64,000 bases of DNA from Hyposmocoma kahamanoa (taxonomy: Eukaryota > Arthropoda > Insecta > Lepidoptera > Cosmopterigidae): contig NW_020653945.1 of assembly GCF_003589595.1 (NCBI RefSeq), forward strand, positions 24,629,201-24,693,200, written 5' to 3'. The position numbers and the translations under genes are program-made. Below are positions 42,301-53,616 of the stretch, one piece after another (the stretch's first letter is position 1; each line of letters begins with the position of its first letter). Under the pieces are notes generated by a model. It saw only the letters and a list, made by a program, of their open reading frames with translations, did not search any database and had not been told where the DNA came from.

Positions 42301-45300
42301 TCCATAGTCGTAATGGTATATATGTATCACAATATTTCTTTTTATTTCCAACATCACAATGGTGGTGCTTAAAATGTAAGTTTTTTTCTATTTGTTTTCT
42401 AAATATTTTCTCATCCGGTGTCACAGCCCTATTTCTTGCGACACATATGGCATAAAAGAGGGACAGTATGTTGTATGAAATGAAATGCTTGCTGAATATA
42501 ATTTGCGAACAATTTCTCGTGTGTTTTAACGAGACGGGGAGTATGCTGTTAATTTATCTTTCTACTTGTTAATTTTCTTTGTTAAGCCCATGTTTACACT
42601 GCGTTTGTGGAATTAAGACAATCTTGGAGAACATTATACTGTATCACCATCATCATCATTACCCCTCAAACGTCTGTGGAACAAAACCTTACTTAATGAG
42701 ATTCCACAATGTCTTGGACCGCTAGCGTTGAAGTGCTCTTCGCCATATAGACCTGGTATGCGTTTTGGACCCTTTAAGTCTTTAAAAGCCAAAATTGTTT
42801 TGCTTCAGTGAGTTCGATACGATTGAAATTGAAATTTTATGTATCTTGAAATGTTACTAAATGTGTATGCGTATAAAAAAAGTATCAAAAGTGCCAGATA
42901 TATTCCAGCTGGTTTGCTATAATTTTATATGGCAAATCAACTTAAGAACTTTCATAGTTAGTTACTTCTTTGCTAAAATTGATGGGTATCATCAATACGA
43001 CGACCAGCTCAAATATTCTAACTTTTCCATACTCTAAACTGGTCCCTTGTTTATATCATACGATTTATTCCTTTTCGATCAAGAAATGTTACTTTTGTAA
43101 TAGAAAGAAACTTACGTAATATAATAGATTTACAAAGACTTCAAAGATCAACCTATAAAGCCTCCGACATCAAGGTTTTATTTTTGTTTAGCAATAATTA
43201 ATTAATCAGACGCCGTTTGAGGCCTACTATGAGCTTTTAGAGCAATCCTATTTAAGCCTATAAGGATATTGGATTGCCTGTCAAAGTCGTACTATGACCT
43301 CATAAAAACAATTCACTGTCCATGCAGTTTACATTTCACATTCGCAATCCGTTCACCTTTCTGTATTCTGCAAAACTTTATCTTAGGATCTCTTTATATG
43401 ACAAGAAATATATTCAGTCACGCCATAGCCACGCAGTCATTTTCATCCACGGTTGCTTTTCATATTTTCTTCGATTTGTGTAGATTTTCGTGCACATTTA
43501 TAAAGTTATCATATTTATTACAACGAATTATTCTCGCTTTATTTCATAGAAAATTGCTAAGGCTACGTGACAAAATCTCTCAAATAGTTCGAAGACAATA
43601 TTGCTCCCAAAAAACTTTTCATTAAATAATTGGATTATAATCCCGTTTCACCCCAATCAAAATGAATTCCATGTTGTCAAAAGTTACAGAGATCTGAACG
43701 AATCAATTACCGACATTACACTTTCGGCATTCTATCATATTCTAAAAGCACTTCTATGCCGCAAGCAATATGAGCCACAACAGGTTGAAAGGTAATAAAT
43801 AGAATATAATAACTTTGAAGGGTGACAGATTCAAAACAAGGAACTCCCTAATTGTTATTCGAAAGTTTAATTTATGCGGCAAGTTTTGCTACGATATTAA
43901 AAGGGACATTCTGATAGAGAGAACAGAGAACCATTTGCATTTACTGTTGATCTTAAAAATGTTAAATGATAAATTTTAATTAGTTTCATTTATAAATACT
44001 ATTTTTATTAATTATGTATTCCTCATGAACCAAAAAAAAATAAAAAAAAAAACTATTTTTTTTAAATTATGTATTCGTCATAATAATGAACCAATAAAGT
44101 TTTTACAAACATACGGTATTATACAACTGAAATTTGATATATTGATTGAAAAAAAATCGTAATGATTTTTCAAAACAGTTACAAACAGATTAAAATATTT
44201 GTATTTCCAATCAATTTCTGTATCTCAATCAGAATCTGCGACTTCGTCTCCGTAGACGAAGTGTTTGAGTAGCCTACTATTATTATACTAATTTTCATAG
44301 TTTTATTGTTTCTCCATAAAAATTTTCAACCCTTATTTCAACCCTTTTATGATTAACTTTTATGACAAGAAGTAACCTATGTCCTTTTCCTAGATCTCAA
44401 CTATCTTTATACCAAAATTCATCAATTTTTTTTAGCGGTATGGACGTGAAAATGTAACAAATATAGTCACTTTCACATTTATAATATTGGTTTGGATTAT
44501 TAAAATATTTTGTTTTTATTTATGTTCACCATTCGTCAAGGCCTTATGTCCCAGTTTATTTCAAATTGTATGCCGAATAAGTCCCCAAAAGTTACACATT
44601 GTTAACTTACACCATTCATTATCAACGCCTTTGTTATCTTTATTTAACTCGTCAGTATTTCATTATAGCTAAATTCCATTCGGTTATGGACATATTTTGT
44701 TAACATCACTTTACACTCCAATTATTGGGTCGCTATTAAAAAAAATATTTTAATCCTAATTGCAATTACCACTACGTCATGATTAGTTATAATATTCTTC
44801 CACTGAATGTTGAGTTTGGAACAATAATGCCACTTAGTAAACGAGTACACGACTACATACACATAGTGCTTGCACCTGGTATTTCTTCAGATCAGTCTTG
44901 CTGTGTGTACATCCCCTCACATCGCATATCCGCATATTCGCACTCAGCCTTCCGAAGCATCCTCAAGGCTGCCGAAGCATTCCAAAGGCTGCCTAGGCAT
45001 TTCGGAGGCTTTCGGCACAGCATCCATAAGCATACCACATCTTTATTTTGCAGTTACCATCATTATCATTGAAATTGCAACTATAATGCTATAATCTTAA
45101 AGTATATTTCTATTCGTCACCTAAAAATCCCTTCCCGTCCCGTGCCGTCAGTCGGTGCCGGGCCTACCTCTTGTCAACCTCCAGCGTTTATCCTTTGGTC
45201 TTTCTTTACTTTAACATTTTCACACCGGAGACACAATTTTATCAAAATAATGGTCTCTTCTGTTCCACTTTGATGGATAATGGGGCTTAGATGTTTTCAA

Positions 45301-45544
45301 CGACACTTAACGGAAGCTGTGTTGTTAAGTAGATAACGCTCAGCGGGCCTCTTTGAATATTTGGAAGAGGAAGTACTTTCTGCTAACTTTTATGACGACC
45401 ACCAAAACGTTCCTAATGGGCCAAACCCTTCTGTGGATCTTCTAGTTTTTTTATGTATCACGCATAAAGGAAGGCAATTGCAGGGATTACTTATCAACGG
45501 GTTGCCTTCACGGTTTGCCTTCACGGGTTATTCACATCTGATTT
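42301..45544. other. Longest featureless tract of the window
   Basis: More than 3 kb without a recognisable repeat or domain. It holds a 118-codon plus frame (43269-43625) that I could not assign, a short irregular repeat of GGCTGCCGAAGCATTCC-like units at about 44952-45015, and an A-rich patch near 44030-44060. If ancient or single-copy host DNA exists in the window, this is a likely place. Confidence 0.4.
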
Positions 45545-45815
45545 TTATATTATGGCATGTGACGGGACAAACAAGTGGTGAGCCTAATGGTAAGCTACAC
45601 GCCTACTAAAAACAGTTGCAGTGCCACTCAGAACTTTAAATCACAAAGATCTGAAGGGCACTGTTACTGCACCCGACACCTTGAGACATAAAGTTGATAA
45701 GTCCCAAGTGCTCGTAGTTTCACCAATGCCTTTACCTTTCAAAACGTAATAATGCTCACAGTGCTTCTCAGCCACAGAAGTAGATTTGGTAGCAGTACTT
45801 TCCTAGCTGAACTCT
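45545..45815 (+). mobile_element. SINE-like repeat S5, near full-length copy
   Basis: From ATGTGACGGGACAAACAAGT through GCAGTGCCACTCAGAACTTT, AAATCACAAAGATCTGAAGG and ACCTTGAGACATAAAGTTGA to TAGCAGTACTTTCCTAGC. The 3' side extends a little further than in the other copies. Confidence 0.75.
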
Positions 45816-45829
45816 TTCAAAAGGAATTT

Positions 45830-45863
45830 GCGGCGTTGTCATGTACTTACATGACAACGCCGC
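45830..45863. repeat. Perfect 16-bp hairpin with 2-nt loop
   Basis: GCGGCGTTGTCATGTA (45830-45845), CT, TACATGACAACGCCGC (45848-45863). The arms are exact reverse complements; it sits just behind the S5 copy. Confidence 0.85.
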
Positions 45864-46184
45864 AGTTATTATAACAGAATTAATTAATAAGAAGAAGACT
45901 TTAACTGGAAAGTGATGTTTCTGTTCTAATAACTGCACACACCAAGGCCACAAAATTTAAATAATGTATGTATATTGAACTTTTTTAACATGAATTACTG
46001 AGAATCGAAGGAAGGAAGAGAACTGGAGAGGGAAAAATGTCACTCGATGGTCATTAGATGATGGATTTGATAACTAAGGAATATCATTTACTCAGTCTTA
46101 AAGAGAAATAAGAAGTACATGTAGTTTTGTTGGACTATAGCGTGCTATCCCTGGATAGAAGAGCTTCAGGGGATTTCGATGATA
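45864..46184. other. Non-coding spacer, nothing recognised
   Basis: No shared repeat or domain. Confidence 0.4.
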
Positions 46185-46560
46185 CGAAAGTGTCTATTCT
46201 TTTACCTGTACAATGGCCAATCTTCTGAAGAACTGTTTGATATGATGTCAACAGCAACATTTTATAATCACACCCCTCGCCACTGGCAGGGAGTCCATCT
46301 TCAAACTTTGGAATTGAATCGATCTCGTACTGTACGGTTTCATCGAAACTTCCTCCCACATACAATTAGGTTGTAGAATGAACTCTGTGTCGGGGTTTTC
46401 CCGTAGGAATACAGCATGGAGTCCTTCAAAAGGGGTGTCAGAAGGATCCTAACGGGTTGGCAATGCGCTCGTGGCGCCCCTGGTGTTGCAGGCGTTCATA
46501 GACGATTTCCATCAGGCGGGCCGTATGTTTGTTTATTTCCTACTTAATATATATAAAAAA
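46185..46560 (+). pseudogene. LINE C-terminus and 3' UTR (same family as 4690-4990)
   Basis: The plus-strand translation has LNRSRTVRFHRNFLPHTIRL, a stop, NELCVGVFP, a stop and EYSMESFKRGVRRILTG. This parallels FQRSFL...RLWKELPV...FPQEYRMESFKRGL at 4780-4980. The 3' UTR includes CTGGTGTTGCAGGCGTTCAT and GGCGGGCCGTATGTTTGTTT. Two in-frame stops mark it as dead. Confidence 0.7.
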
Positions 46561-46879
46561 AATCACTAACAATCAGTAGTAAATCCAAGAAGAAAACGAA
46601 CAGTAATAAAGCGCTTGTTATGCATATGGTTGTCAGTTGAATATCGGTTAAAGAGGCGCGCTATAGTGCGCTTGCTATTTTAATATGTTTTGATAATAAT
46701 ACTAACCGTGATAGGTTTGTCCAATAATCAGGATTCGGAACTGTAATCAAGATAAAGTGACGTAGTTGGCGGTTTACCATATAAGCAATTGAAATTAATT
46801 TATACCTATTAGATATTCAATCATTAAATTAACATAATATAGTCATGTAAATTTAACAGGTACACTTACATTAATAATG
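46561..46879. other. Non-coding spacer, nothing recognised
   Basis: AT-rich with no shared repeat. Confidence 0.4.
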
Positions 46880-47330
46880 AATAATGTTGCTTTAGCTCCA
46901 AGGCTTAAGTTCGACAGTAAGTGTAGGGTATGGCAGAAGAAGCATAAGAGTAGAGTGAATGCTGTAGTTACGAAGTCCCCCGGAATAATGTGTGATGTGA
47001 AGTTATGTGATATAGTGGAGTATACTGTGATTCGTGAACATATATTTGAAAAAGTACGTAGTGACAAAAAAGAAAAGGATAAGCTGAGATGGTTTGAACT
47101 CATGGAGTGGATTATGAAAGAAGATCAATGAAAGAAATATATAGAGCCAACAGAGAAGACAACAATAGACAAAGACGGCTACGATGGTCATTTTGAAATC
47201 AAATCGAGAATGCTCTTAAAAGGCTGGAGTGCGTAAGAAGAATGTGAGGGATTATATGAAAATATTGAAGAATATTTGTGATGCAAGATTTTTTTGTTAA
47301 GATCATGGAAAGTGGTCATCATTAACCTCT
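46880..47330 (+). pseudogene. Probable LINE coding remnant (RTE-like)
   Basis: The frame from 46877 includes EYTVIREHIFEKVRSDKKEK and DKLRWFELMEWIMKED; K-L-R-W-F and the following E-R-M-like stretch recall the KxRWFGHVERM block of RTE reverse transcriptases. Downstream AAAGAAATATATAGAGCCAA continues in another frame as KEIYRAN. The assignment is weak because catalytic motifs are absent. Confidence 0.4.
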
Positions 47331-47467
47331 GTCTGTCCCAATGGGAATCCAAAAGGGTGAGTATGTGTACGTGTGTATGTATTGAATGTATTGGGAATCC
47401 TCAATAACTATAAGATAATATTTATTACTTGTTATAAAGATTAAGTTACGAAGAAGTTTTATACATA
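47331..47467. other. Spacer before the mariner
   Basis: Ends in the TA (47466-47467) that forms the left target dinucleotide of the mariner. Confidence 0.5.
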
Positions 47468-48811
47468 GGGCGCACTATAAGTTTCCGGAACTGGCCACTT
47501 AGGTACATAAACAATATTTAAAAAGTAATTACACCATTTGAAAACGAAACTCTTTGGCTGTAGAACACAGTCTGTTTTATCTGACTGTCACTTGTTTTTA
47601 CATTGTGGCGTCATTTTAGAAATTGGTTGTCTACATGACCATGGATTTAACTCACGAACATTTTCGTAGTGTGATTTTCTACTTTACTTTGCTTTACTAC
47701 TATACTTAACGTTGTGATTTTTCACTTTATGTGCAATTTAACAGTTCAGCGGAGCTTCGCTCGGCTTCAAACTGCTTTTGGCGAAGAAGCACCATGCCAG
47801 ACGACTATTTATAGCTTAGTTATAGTTTGCAGAATTCAAATGCGGTCGTGTCTCTGCCATCTGAATCTCAGCAACAAATTTCGTGATAGTCGCCCATTCA
47901 CTGCTGTGAACAACAAAAACATCGATGCTGTGCGTCGTATGATCAAAACAGACAGGCATGTGACATATCATGAGATTCGGGCATCTTTAGGCATAAGCTA
48001 ACAATTAATACTACACAAACATTTGGGTGTGAAAAAGCTGTGTTCTCGGTGGATCCCAAACAATTTGACTGAGGCGCAAAAAACGGATCGCGTCACTTGG
48101 TGTAATGCCATGCTTACCAACTTCAACGAAGGGGCGTCAAATTTGGTGTGGAACATAGTAACAGGTGACGTAACATGGATTTATAGTTACGATCGCAAAA
48201 CAAAGCAGCAATCGAGCGTATGGGTCTTTTGAGATAAGCCGAAACCAACCAAAATGGCGCGCGTGCAAAGTGCCTCTAAGCGGATGATTGCTTCTTTTTT
48301 TAATAAAACTAGACACGTTGCTACTGTTGCTTTGAAGAATGGTTGTACTGTGAATAGTGATTGGTACACGACCATTTGTTTGCCGTAAGTTATTGACAAA
48401 CTGCGTAAAAATAACCGAAAACGCCGTATAATCTTGCACCACAATAATGCCAGTTCTCACATGGCGAGATCGACAAATGAATTTATGAAGGTGAACATCT
48501 TTGATCTTATGAGCCATCCCGCGTAAGGTCCCGATCTGGCACCTTGTGACGTTTATTTATTTCCAAAAATTAAGAACCAGTTACGCGGTCAACGATTTTC
48601 ATCACCTGAAGAGTCTGTCGAAAAGTCTGAAAAATATGTTTCAGTAATTGTCACGCAGGAGGGGCATAAATGTTTTCAAAATTGGTTCATTCGTATGAAA
48701 AAGTACATTATCGCTAACGGAGAATATTTTAAGAAACAATAAATTCATTTCTGACCATTTGACCATAGTATTTTTTCTTATTCATTCCGGAAACTTATAG
48801 TGTGTCCCGCG
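47468..48811 (+). mobile_element. Full-length mariner transposon (DD34D), inactivated
   Basis: 1344 bp bounded by TA on both sides (47466-47467, 48812-48813). Inverted ends: GGGCGCACTATAAGTTTCCG at the left and, inverted, CGCGGGACACACTATAAG with TTTCCGG at the right. The length is typical of mariners. The transposase frame is described separately. Confidence 0.9.
47641..48742 (+). pseudogene. Mariner transposase pseudogene
   Basis: ATG at 47641 begins MDLTHEHFRSVIF, then the frame shifts before 47714. From there one frame runs to TAA at 48740-48742, interrupted by stops at 47999, 48230, 48386 and 48524. Recognisable order: helix-turn-helix region (HVTYHEIRASLGIS), WIPNNLTEAQK, first Asp in TGDVTWIYSYD (48167-48169), second catalytic position in LHHNNASSH (48443-48445, Asp changed to Asn), third Asp in GPDLAPCDVYLF (48548-48550). 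The spacing from the second to the third site is 34 residues, which fits DD34D. The protein end is RMKKYIIANGEYFKKQ. The family moves DNA by cut and paste at TA; this copy cannot encode an active enzyme. Confidence 0.9.
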
Positions 48812-49430
48812 TAGTGTACTATTTAGAAGCAAAAATACTATGTACATTGTTAAGATTAAAATGTGTGGTCATCCAACTCCGCAAGCGGTTAGTAATTTGT
48901 CATTAAAGTATGATATTTAGGACTGCTATGCTAATTAGGAGCTCTTTGTTTTAATTCTGTTAGTACAATACACGCGCAAAAGACAAAAGCTGGTTGGTGA
49001 TTTTTCAAATTGGGCAAGTTCTATGTGCCTGTAATAACAGGCACTCCAAATTGTTTGGAGTTCTCGAGTAGCTACTGCATACTGGAAGACGCAGTGGGGT
49101 TAGACCATCAACAAAATAGACCGACGACCAGGTGAAGGTTGGGGTAATCCGCTGAGCAAAATCAGCACTAGCTAGTTGGGAATATAATGATCATCCTCAA
49201 AAATTACATTTTTGCTTTACTGATTGAATCCAAGAACTACAGTCGATTTACAGAAAATGCCGAAAAATTATTGTATAGTCACATTACACATTTAATATAG
49301 GGTCAATCGTTCCGCACTACGTCAAAACTGGTTACTACATAACGAGTGTGAGAAAACTAGTACCTACCAACGGAAATATTTATTGTTAGTATAAATTTTC
49401 TGAATGCTTTTTTCAGTTAACAAGATTTAA
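48812..49430. other. Spacer with a faint RTE remnant
   Basis: At about 49085-49190 the plus strand gives RRSGVRPSTK then TDDQVKV and SALASWE, a degraded version of the GRRSVGRPPTRWTDD region of RTE-A. The rest is unrecognised. Confidence 0.4.
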
Positions 49431-50082
49431 TTCGGCACCAATGACGTGAAAATAATTACGCCGACGATGACATCATCACGATGGGTTCGAATTATGAGGT
49501 CGAATTTCATCGATAATTTTTTGTGAATTTAAAGTAGTTGTACAAATTTTAAGAAATACGTATTAAGTAAGGGTTTTCAAGACATATACTGAAATAAAAA
49601 TAATAACAATAAATTGTATAAATAAATATTTAATTAGCGTTCTCAATAACACGAGCAAAATCCACATTGAAAACATAACTTTGATATTTATTTTATTTTT
49701 AATAAAGTATTCTTAATAATAATAGGAATTAATAGTGTTATGTAATAAAAGAAAGGTCATTCAAACTTATTATTAGAAATTACTCTTCTACATCCTCAAT
49801 CAGAGACATGCAACTGCTGCAACTATTGCAGTACCTCATTGCAGTCAGTCACAAAAATACCACGCGACCGATGACTCTGGATCATATTGACCCGTTTTGA
49901 CTTAACGCACTTAACGTACTTGGATGCACAGATGGCGTCACACTTAGTACACCAGCGAGTCGGGTAGAGGAGGGTTGTATCTCCAGCTACTCAAATGTTG
50001 AAATCGTGCAATCGACGTAAAACAAAAATATGCCCTTTGTAAATCGCCTCGGGTCAATATGACCCAACGTCATTGGCGCCGG
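49431..50082 (-). mobile_element. piggyBac-like deletion derivative
   Basis: TTAA stands at both sides (49427-49430 and 50083-50086), the target of piggyBac-type elements. The ends are inverted repeats: TTCGGCACCAATGACGT (left) and, inverted, CCCGGCGCCAATGACGT (right). On the minus strand, just inside the right end, lies a cysteine-rich remnant RWCTKCDAICASKYVKC and, after a frameshift, MRYCNSCSSCMSLIEDVEE with a stop near 49790, consistent with the C-terminal cysteine-rich domain of a transposase. The catalytic part is absent. The element would need a transposase from elsewhere. Confidence 0.75.
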
Positions 50083-50086
50083 GTTA

Positions 50087-50229
50087 AACAAACTGACTCG
50101 ATATTCTGTTAGAATAGTTTTTAAAGCTTACTCTCAACCCTTACTCTGAATCCAAACAATCATCAATATCAAAACGTTAGTCAACGACATAACTATTATT
50201 GAGTTCTTAGGTCATCGCGATTGTTACAC
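50087..50229. other. Spacer, nothing recognised
   Basis: Short AT-rich sequence between two transposon-like units. Confidence 0.4.
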
Positions 50230-50417
50230 ATAGGAAATGAAACTATATATAAAACCCTATATATAATATAATTACATATATCCCACTATATAACTATAAC
50301 TATATATAACCCATGGTCACGGTTGACATGGTCACCTTTAAAGAGCCCGAAACGTCGGTTTGTTTGAAAAAACAAATACACGCGATTTAAATCCGGAAAA
50401 TTAGTTTCATTTCCTAT
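50230..50417. mobile_element. Small inverted-repeat element with 16-bp ends
   Basis: ATAGGAAATGAAACTA (50230-50245) and TAGTTTCATTTCCTAT (50402-50417) are exact inverted repeats. The interior includes AAAGAGCCCGAAACGTCGG and GCGATTTAAATCCGGAAAAT, blocks I associate with a widespread lepidopteran repeat. One end-like fragment also occurs at 866-893. Confidence 0.55.
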
Positions 50418-51536
50418 AACTATTATTGACAAATTGTTAAAACAGGCTTAGTTTTTACCATCATAAATTGTAATTTGCTTGAAACCGAATGTATTATATT
50501 TTATACTATATTAGTATAAATATAAACTTTTGATTTTTGCTGTTGTTAACCGTTGTTGTTTATTTTCTCTTTTACCTAAAGTAAGTGGTTACCTGTAATT
50601 GTTTAATACATTTACTTTTAAGAAGTTCCTAGGTTACGTTATCAAGGTTGTAATAATGTAATCAAATGGTGGTAAATCTTATATAAATAAATATAAAACC
50701 ATTGACCATCAAGATGGTTTCCTTCATCTTTAAAACTTAGACATTAAAGACGCAGGGATTTGAATCGTCCATCTCTCAATTTGAAAAGCAACTATTCTCA
50801 GTGTCTACTCTTGATAATAGCCTAATATTTATTGTATAATCAAAGTTAGACATTATTAACATGGCTTTAGATAGTTCGTAGTGGTTAAAAAAGAATTTCC
50901 ATTCTATCATCTTCCCGTTGAAAAAAGAGAATTGAAAAAAACCTTAGAAACTTTCATTGTGGTCCGCACTCAGGGGCAATGTTTGAATAGTTAAAAGTGA
51001 ATCACTATCCCACGACCCACGTTCGTAAAACTAAGTACTAGTGTCTTGTTTTGTTCACTCTTTTGGCTGTGTGCGTGTAGGTATGTACTAACATTGTTAT
51101 CTTAGTGTTACCACAGTCTTATGTGTTATTGTTACTAATGCAAAAAATATCCACTTACCGTAATAAATGAAATTTTATTATTATTACAGTTATTGCTGCT
51201 ATTGTTGTTACGTTTTTGCTGCTGTTGCTGTTTGACGTTCATTTTTTTGGCATAAATACTTACATTATTTTGGCCTCCCGATGCGCCTGTGAGACAAACT
51301 TAGAGCACCGAAACCTAAGAGTTTGCCTACAATTATGTACGCATTTAATCCTAATGCGTTCCGGCCTCTGGGCATGGATTCGCCGGGGCTGGTGGTAACT
51401 GCAGAGGTTCGTCTGCCCCGGTAGTGTGTAGCCGGGGCATCTGTCTTGCTCGCAGCTATCATAACTTAGTAACGGCTTGGACGAGGGCCTAATGCGAAAA
51501 GACGTGCGGGACACGTGAGCTGATATCAAGAATAAA
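50418..51536. other. Non-coding stretch with a TTG/CTG-rich patch
   Basis: Positions 51178-51232 are rich in TTG/CTG trinucleotides. Positions 51370-51500 are GC-richer and open in several frames without domains. Nothing else is recognised. Confidence 0.4.
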
Positions 51537-51665
51537 CGAGCACGTATGAAGAGATTGATGAGAATGAAGGAAGCGAAGGAAGTTTATCAGGCTCGTAGCA
51601 GGTGGAGGTCTATCTTCTCTGCCTACCCTGGTGGGAGGCAGACGTGATCACATGTATGTGAAAAA
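51537..51665 (+). pseudogene. RTE-B LINE C-terminal end
   Basis: The translation KNKRARMKRLMRMKEAKEVY then QARSRWRSIFSAYPGGRQT and a stop is the last block of RTE-B proteins (N-R-R-A-C-M-K-R-L ... D-R-S-x-W-R-S-I-V-S-A-Y-P-x-G-K). It overlaps in content with 2330-2445 and 42185-42300 and extends to the natural C-terminus. Confidence 0.75.
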
Positions 51666-52134
51666 GAAAAACTGCAATATATTAAGTAAACAATTTGTAA
51701 AACCTGTATCTCTTTGAAAGGAGTTTAAAGCCCAAATATTTGAAGAAGTCTCCGCCAACTATAGAACTATAATTTAAATTAGCGAACACAGCAAGCAAAC
51801 ATTCTGCAGGCGTTTAACAACAAAATTAGCAAGAACAAAGCTCAAACTCGCAGGTGAAGTAATCCGCTAACTCCGCGTCGGCTGCAATTATGCTAACACC
51901 CCCCAAGTTTGTTTACTTCCTAGTTTCAACCGCATTAAGTGTTTATTTTATAAAACGAATATTTGTAAAGTAATTTAAGAAGGGAAAATGAACCTCTCAT
52001 GATATGATCAATCGGTTTCGTGTACCTAGTTGGCGGACCAGTGGAGCGGGTGTTTTTAATCCGATTTTTCTCAGGTTTTAGCGAAGACTGATTGCCAGAA
52101 TAAGGCTTTAGTGCGGAATAATGCACACTAGCTC
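51666..52134. other. Non-coding stretch, nothing recognised
   Basis: No shared repeat. The AAGTTTGTTTACTTCCTAG stretch at 51904-51922 faintly recalls the tandem-repeat unit at 28711. Confidence 0.35.
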
Positions 52135-52290
52135 CGCACTAGGGAAATCCTGTGTCATATCGAATAATATAGATAACCACAAATTACACCCAAACTAACG
52201 AGGTAAATAAAAGTAGGCTATACAAATATTTATCTGGACCCGGGAATCGAACCTATGTGTGCCAGGTTAGTGTTGCGTGCGATGGTACTT
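52135..52290 (-). mobile_element. tRNA-derived SINE (family S2), diverged minus copy
   Basis: From CTCCGCACTAGGGAAATCCT to ACCCGGGAATCGAACC. The CCATGGCACC region is replaced, and the box A side ends in non-matching sequence. Confidence 0.6.
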
Positions 52291-52539
52291 GGAAATATAA
52301 TGCGAAGGGGCATGAAGATTCGACCCGTGAAAGGAATAATTTACTTTTTATTTATTACTTATACTCAGGTTACACAGACTCATAAATGCATACCTTATAT
52401 ATAGATTAAATGAAGATATGAGACGTATAATAACGTTGTCGGTATCGCTGGACATAATAAATGATTAGGGTCAGTCAGGGTGATGCTAAGGTGATAACTG
52501 GAGTATTTCTTTTTCTGTTTCACCTTTTTGAAACCGTCC

Positions 52540-52960
52540 CCGTCGCACTAGTCAGCTCGTCTTAGTGGTACTAACGATACAGTTCTTCAGAGATGAGTTC
52601 TCGTTTCTCTTTCACCTCGTTGATAACAACAGTGGCAAGAGCAGCGTAATCGTAAAAGCAAGGGACGGAGCGCGGGGGATCGCGCGAGTTAAGGATGCTG
52701 CCTCCGCATCCTCAGATGTTTGTTTTACCTAGATTAGAGTTTGCACCTTGCGTAACTTTATTTATTAAATTGTAGAATTGCAACTTTTACCACGTTCATT
52801 GTTACTTTGATAAGTATATAAGCTTCATGCAGTAATACTCGAGGTTCTTTTTTGTACCAGACTTCAGACTATACAATAAACTAGTTCCCGTAATCGTAAA
52901 TCGTAAGCGACGAATAAACATCATATTACCCGTAAGTATTTAACGGCCAACATAACCTGA
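52540..52960 (+). promoter_or_regulatory. Promoter/polyadenylation layout, possible solo LTR
   Basis: A TATATAAG box at 52815-52822 is followed, 50-100 bp later, by AATAAA at 52875-52880 and again at 52913-52918. A short TATA-to-polyA span is characteristic of retrotransposon LTRs. However, I could not define TG...CA boundaries, a target duplication, a primer binding site or a second LTR, so this may be coincidence in AT-rich DNA. Confidence 0.25.
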
Positions 52961-53404
52961 TTAAAATGTCAAGATATCAAGGAAGTATGCAAATGCCTAT
53001 TGAATCAAATTACAATACAACGTAAAAGCACAGGTTACTTAATAGTTACTACGTGAGTAAAAGTTCGACCCGTCACTTAGTATTATAGAAAAAAGTTCAC
53101 TTAAAGCGCTAGAAGTCCTGTATCAACAAAATAAGAACCTGCAAAGAGAGATAGAAAGAAGCTACATGGATATAAAATGAAAGACCGCATTGAAAGCCCA
53201 ACAGTGAGAAAAAATAAAGGCAAGGTGAATTGGTAACCTTTAGAAGAAAATAAGACGAGGCAGGCCATCAAGGAAGCGGTGCGAAGATATCGTAGAGGAA
53301 GCAGGAACGCTATGACCAAAACTGACACCAGACAGTCTGGAAGACGTTGACTTTCACAACTAAAGGCGGCCCCTACACGTAGTACTACTAACTGTCAATT
53401 AAGA
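52961..53404. other. Non-coding stretch with an S5 end fragment
   Basis: Positions 53065-53095 (TTCGACCCGTCACTTAGTAT then TATAGAAAAAA) match the inverted 5' end of repeat S5. The rest is unassigned. Confidence 0.45.
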
Positions 53405-53592
53405 CAATAATAATAGAGAAACCCTGTATCGCGGGTGCCATGGACACACATATACACAACCACAAATAACACCCAAACTCACGAGAGAAATAAATGTAGG
53501 CCATACAAATACTTCTACCTGCTCGGAAATCGAACCTGGGACCTCTGCGTGGCAGTCCAGCATGGTAACCGTTCGGCCAAGGAGGCAGTTGA
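53405..53592 (-). mobile_element. tRNA-derived SINE (family S2), well-preserved minus copy
   Basis: Read on the minus strand it starts AACTGCCTCCTTGGCCGAAC (box A intact), box B is GGTTCGATTTCC, and the body matches 25065-25290 through GCCATGGACACA on the plus strand. Confidence 0.8.
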
Positions 53593-53616
53593 ATGCTAAT
53601 CGTGCTAACTAACAAA

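Noticed and set aside
43269..43625. 118-codon plus-strand open frame
   Set aside because: No recognisable domain, no splice context and hydrophobic chance-like composition; I could not support a gene call.
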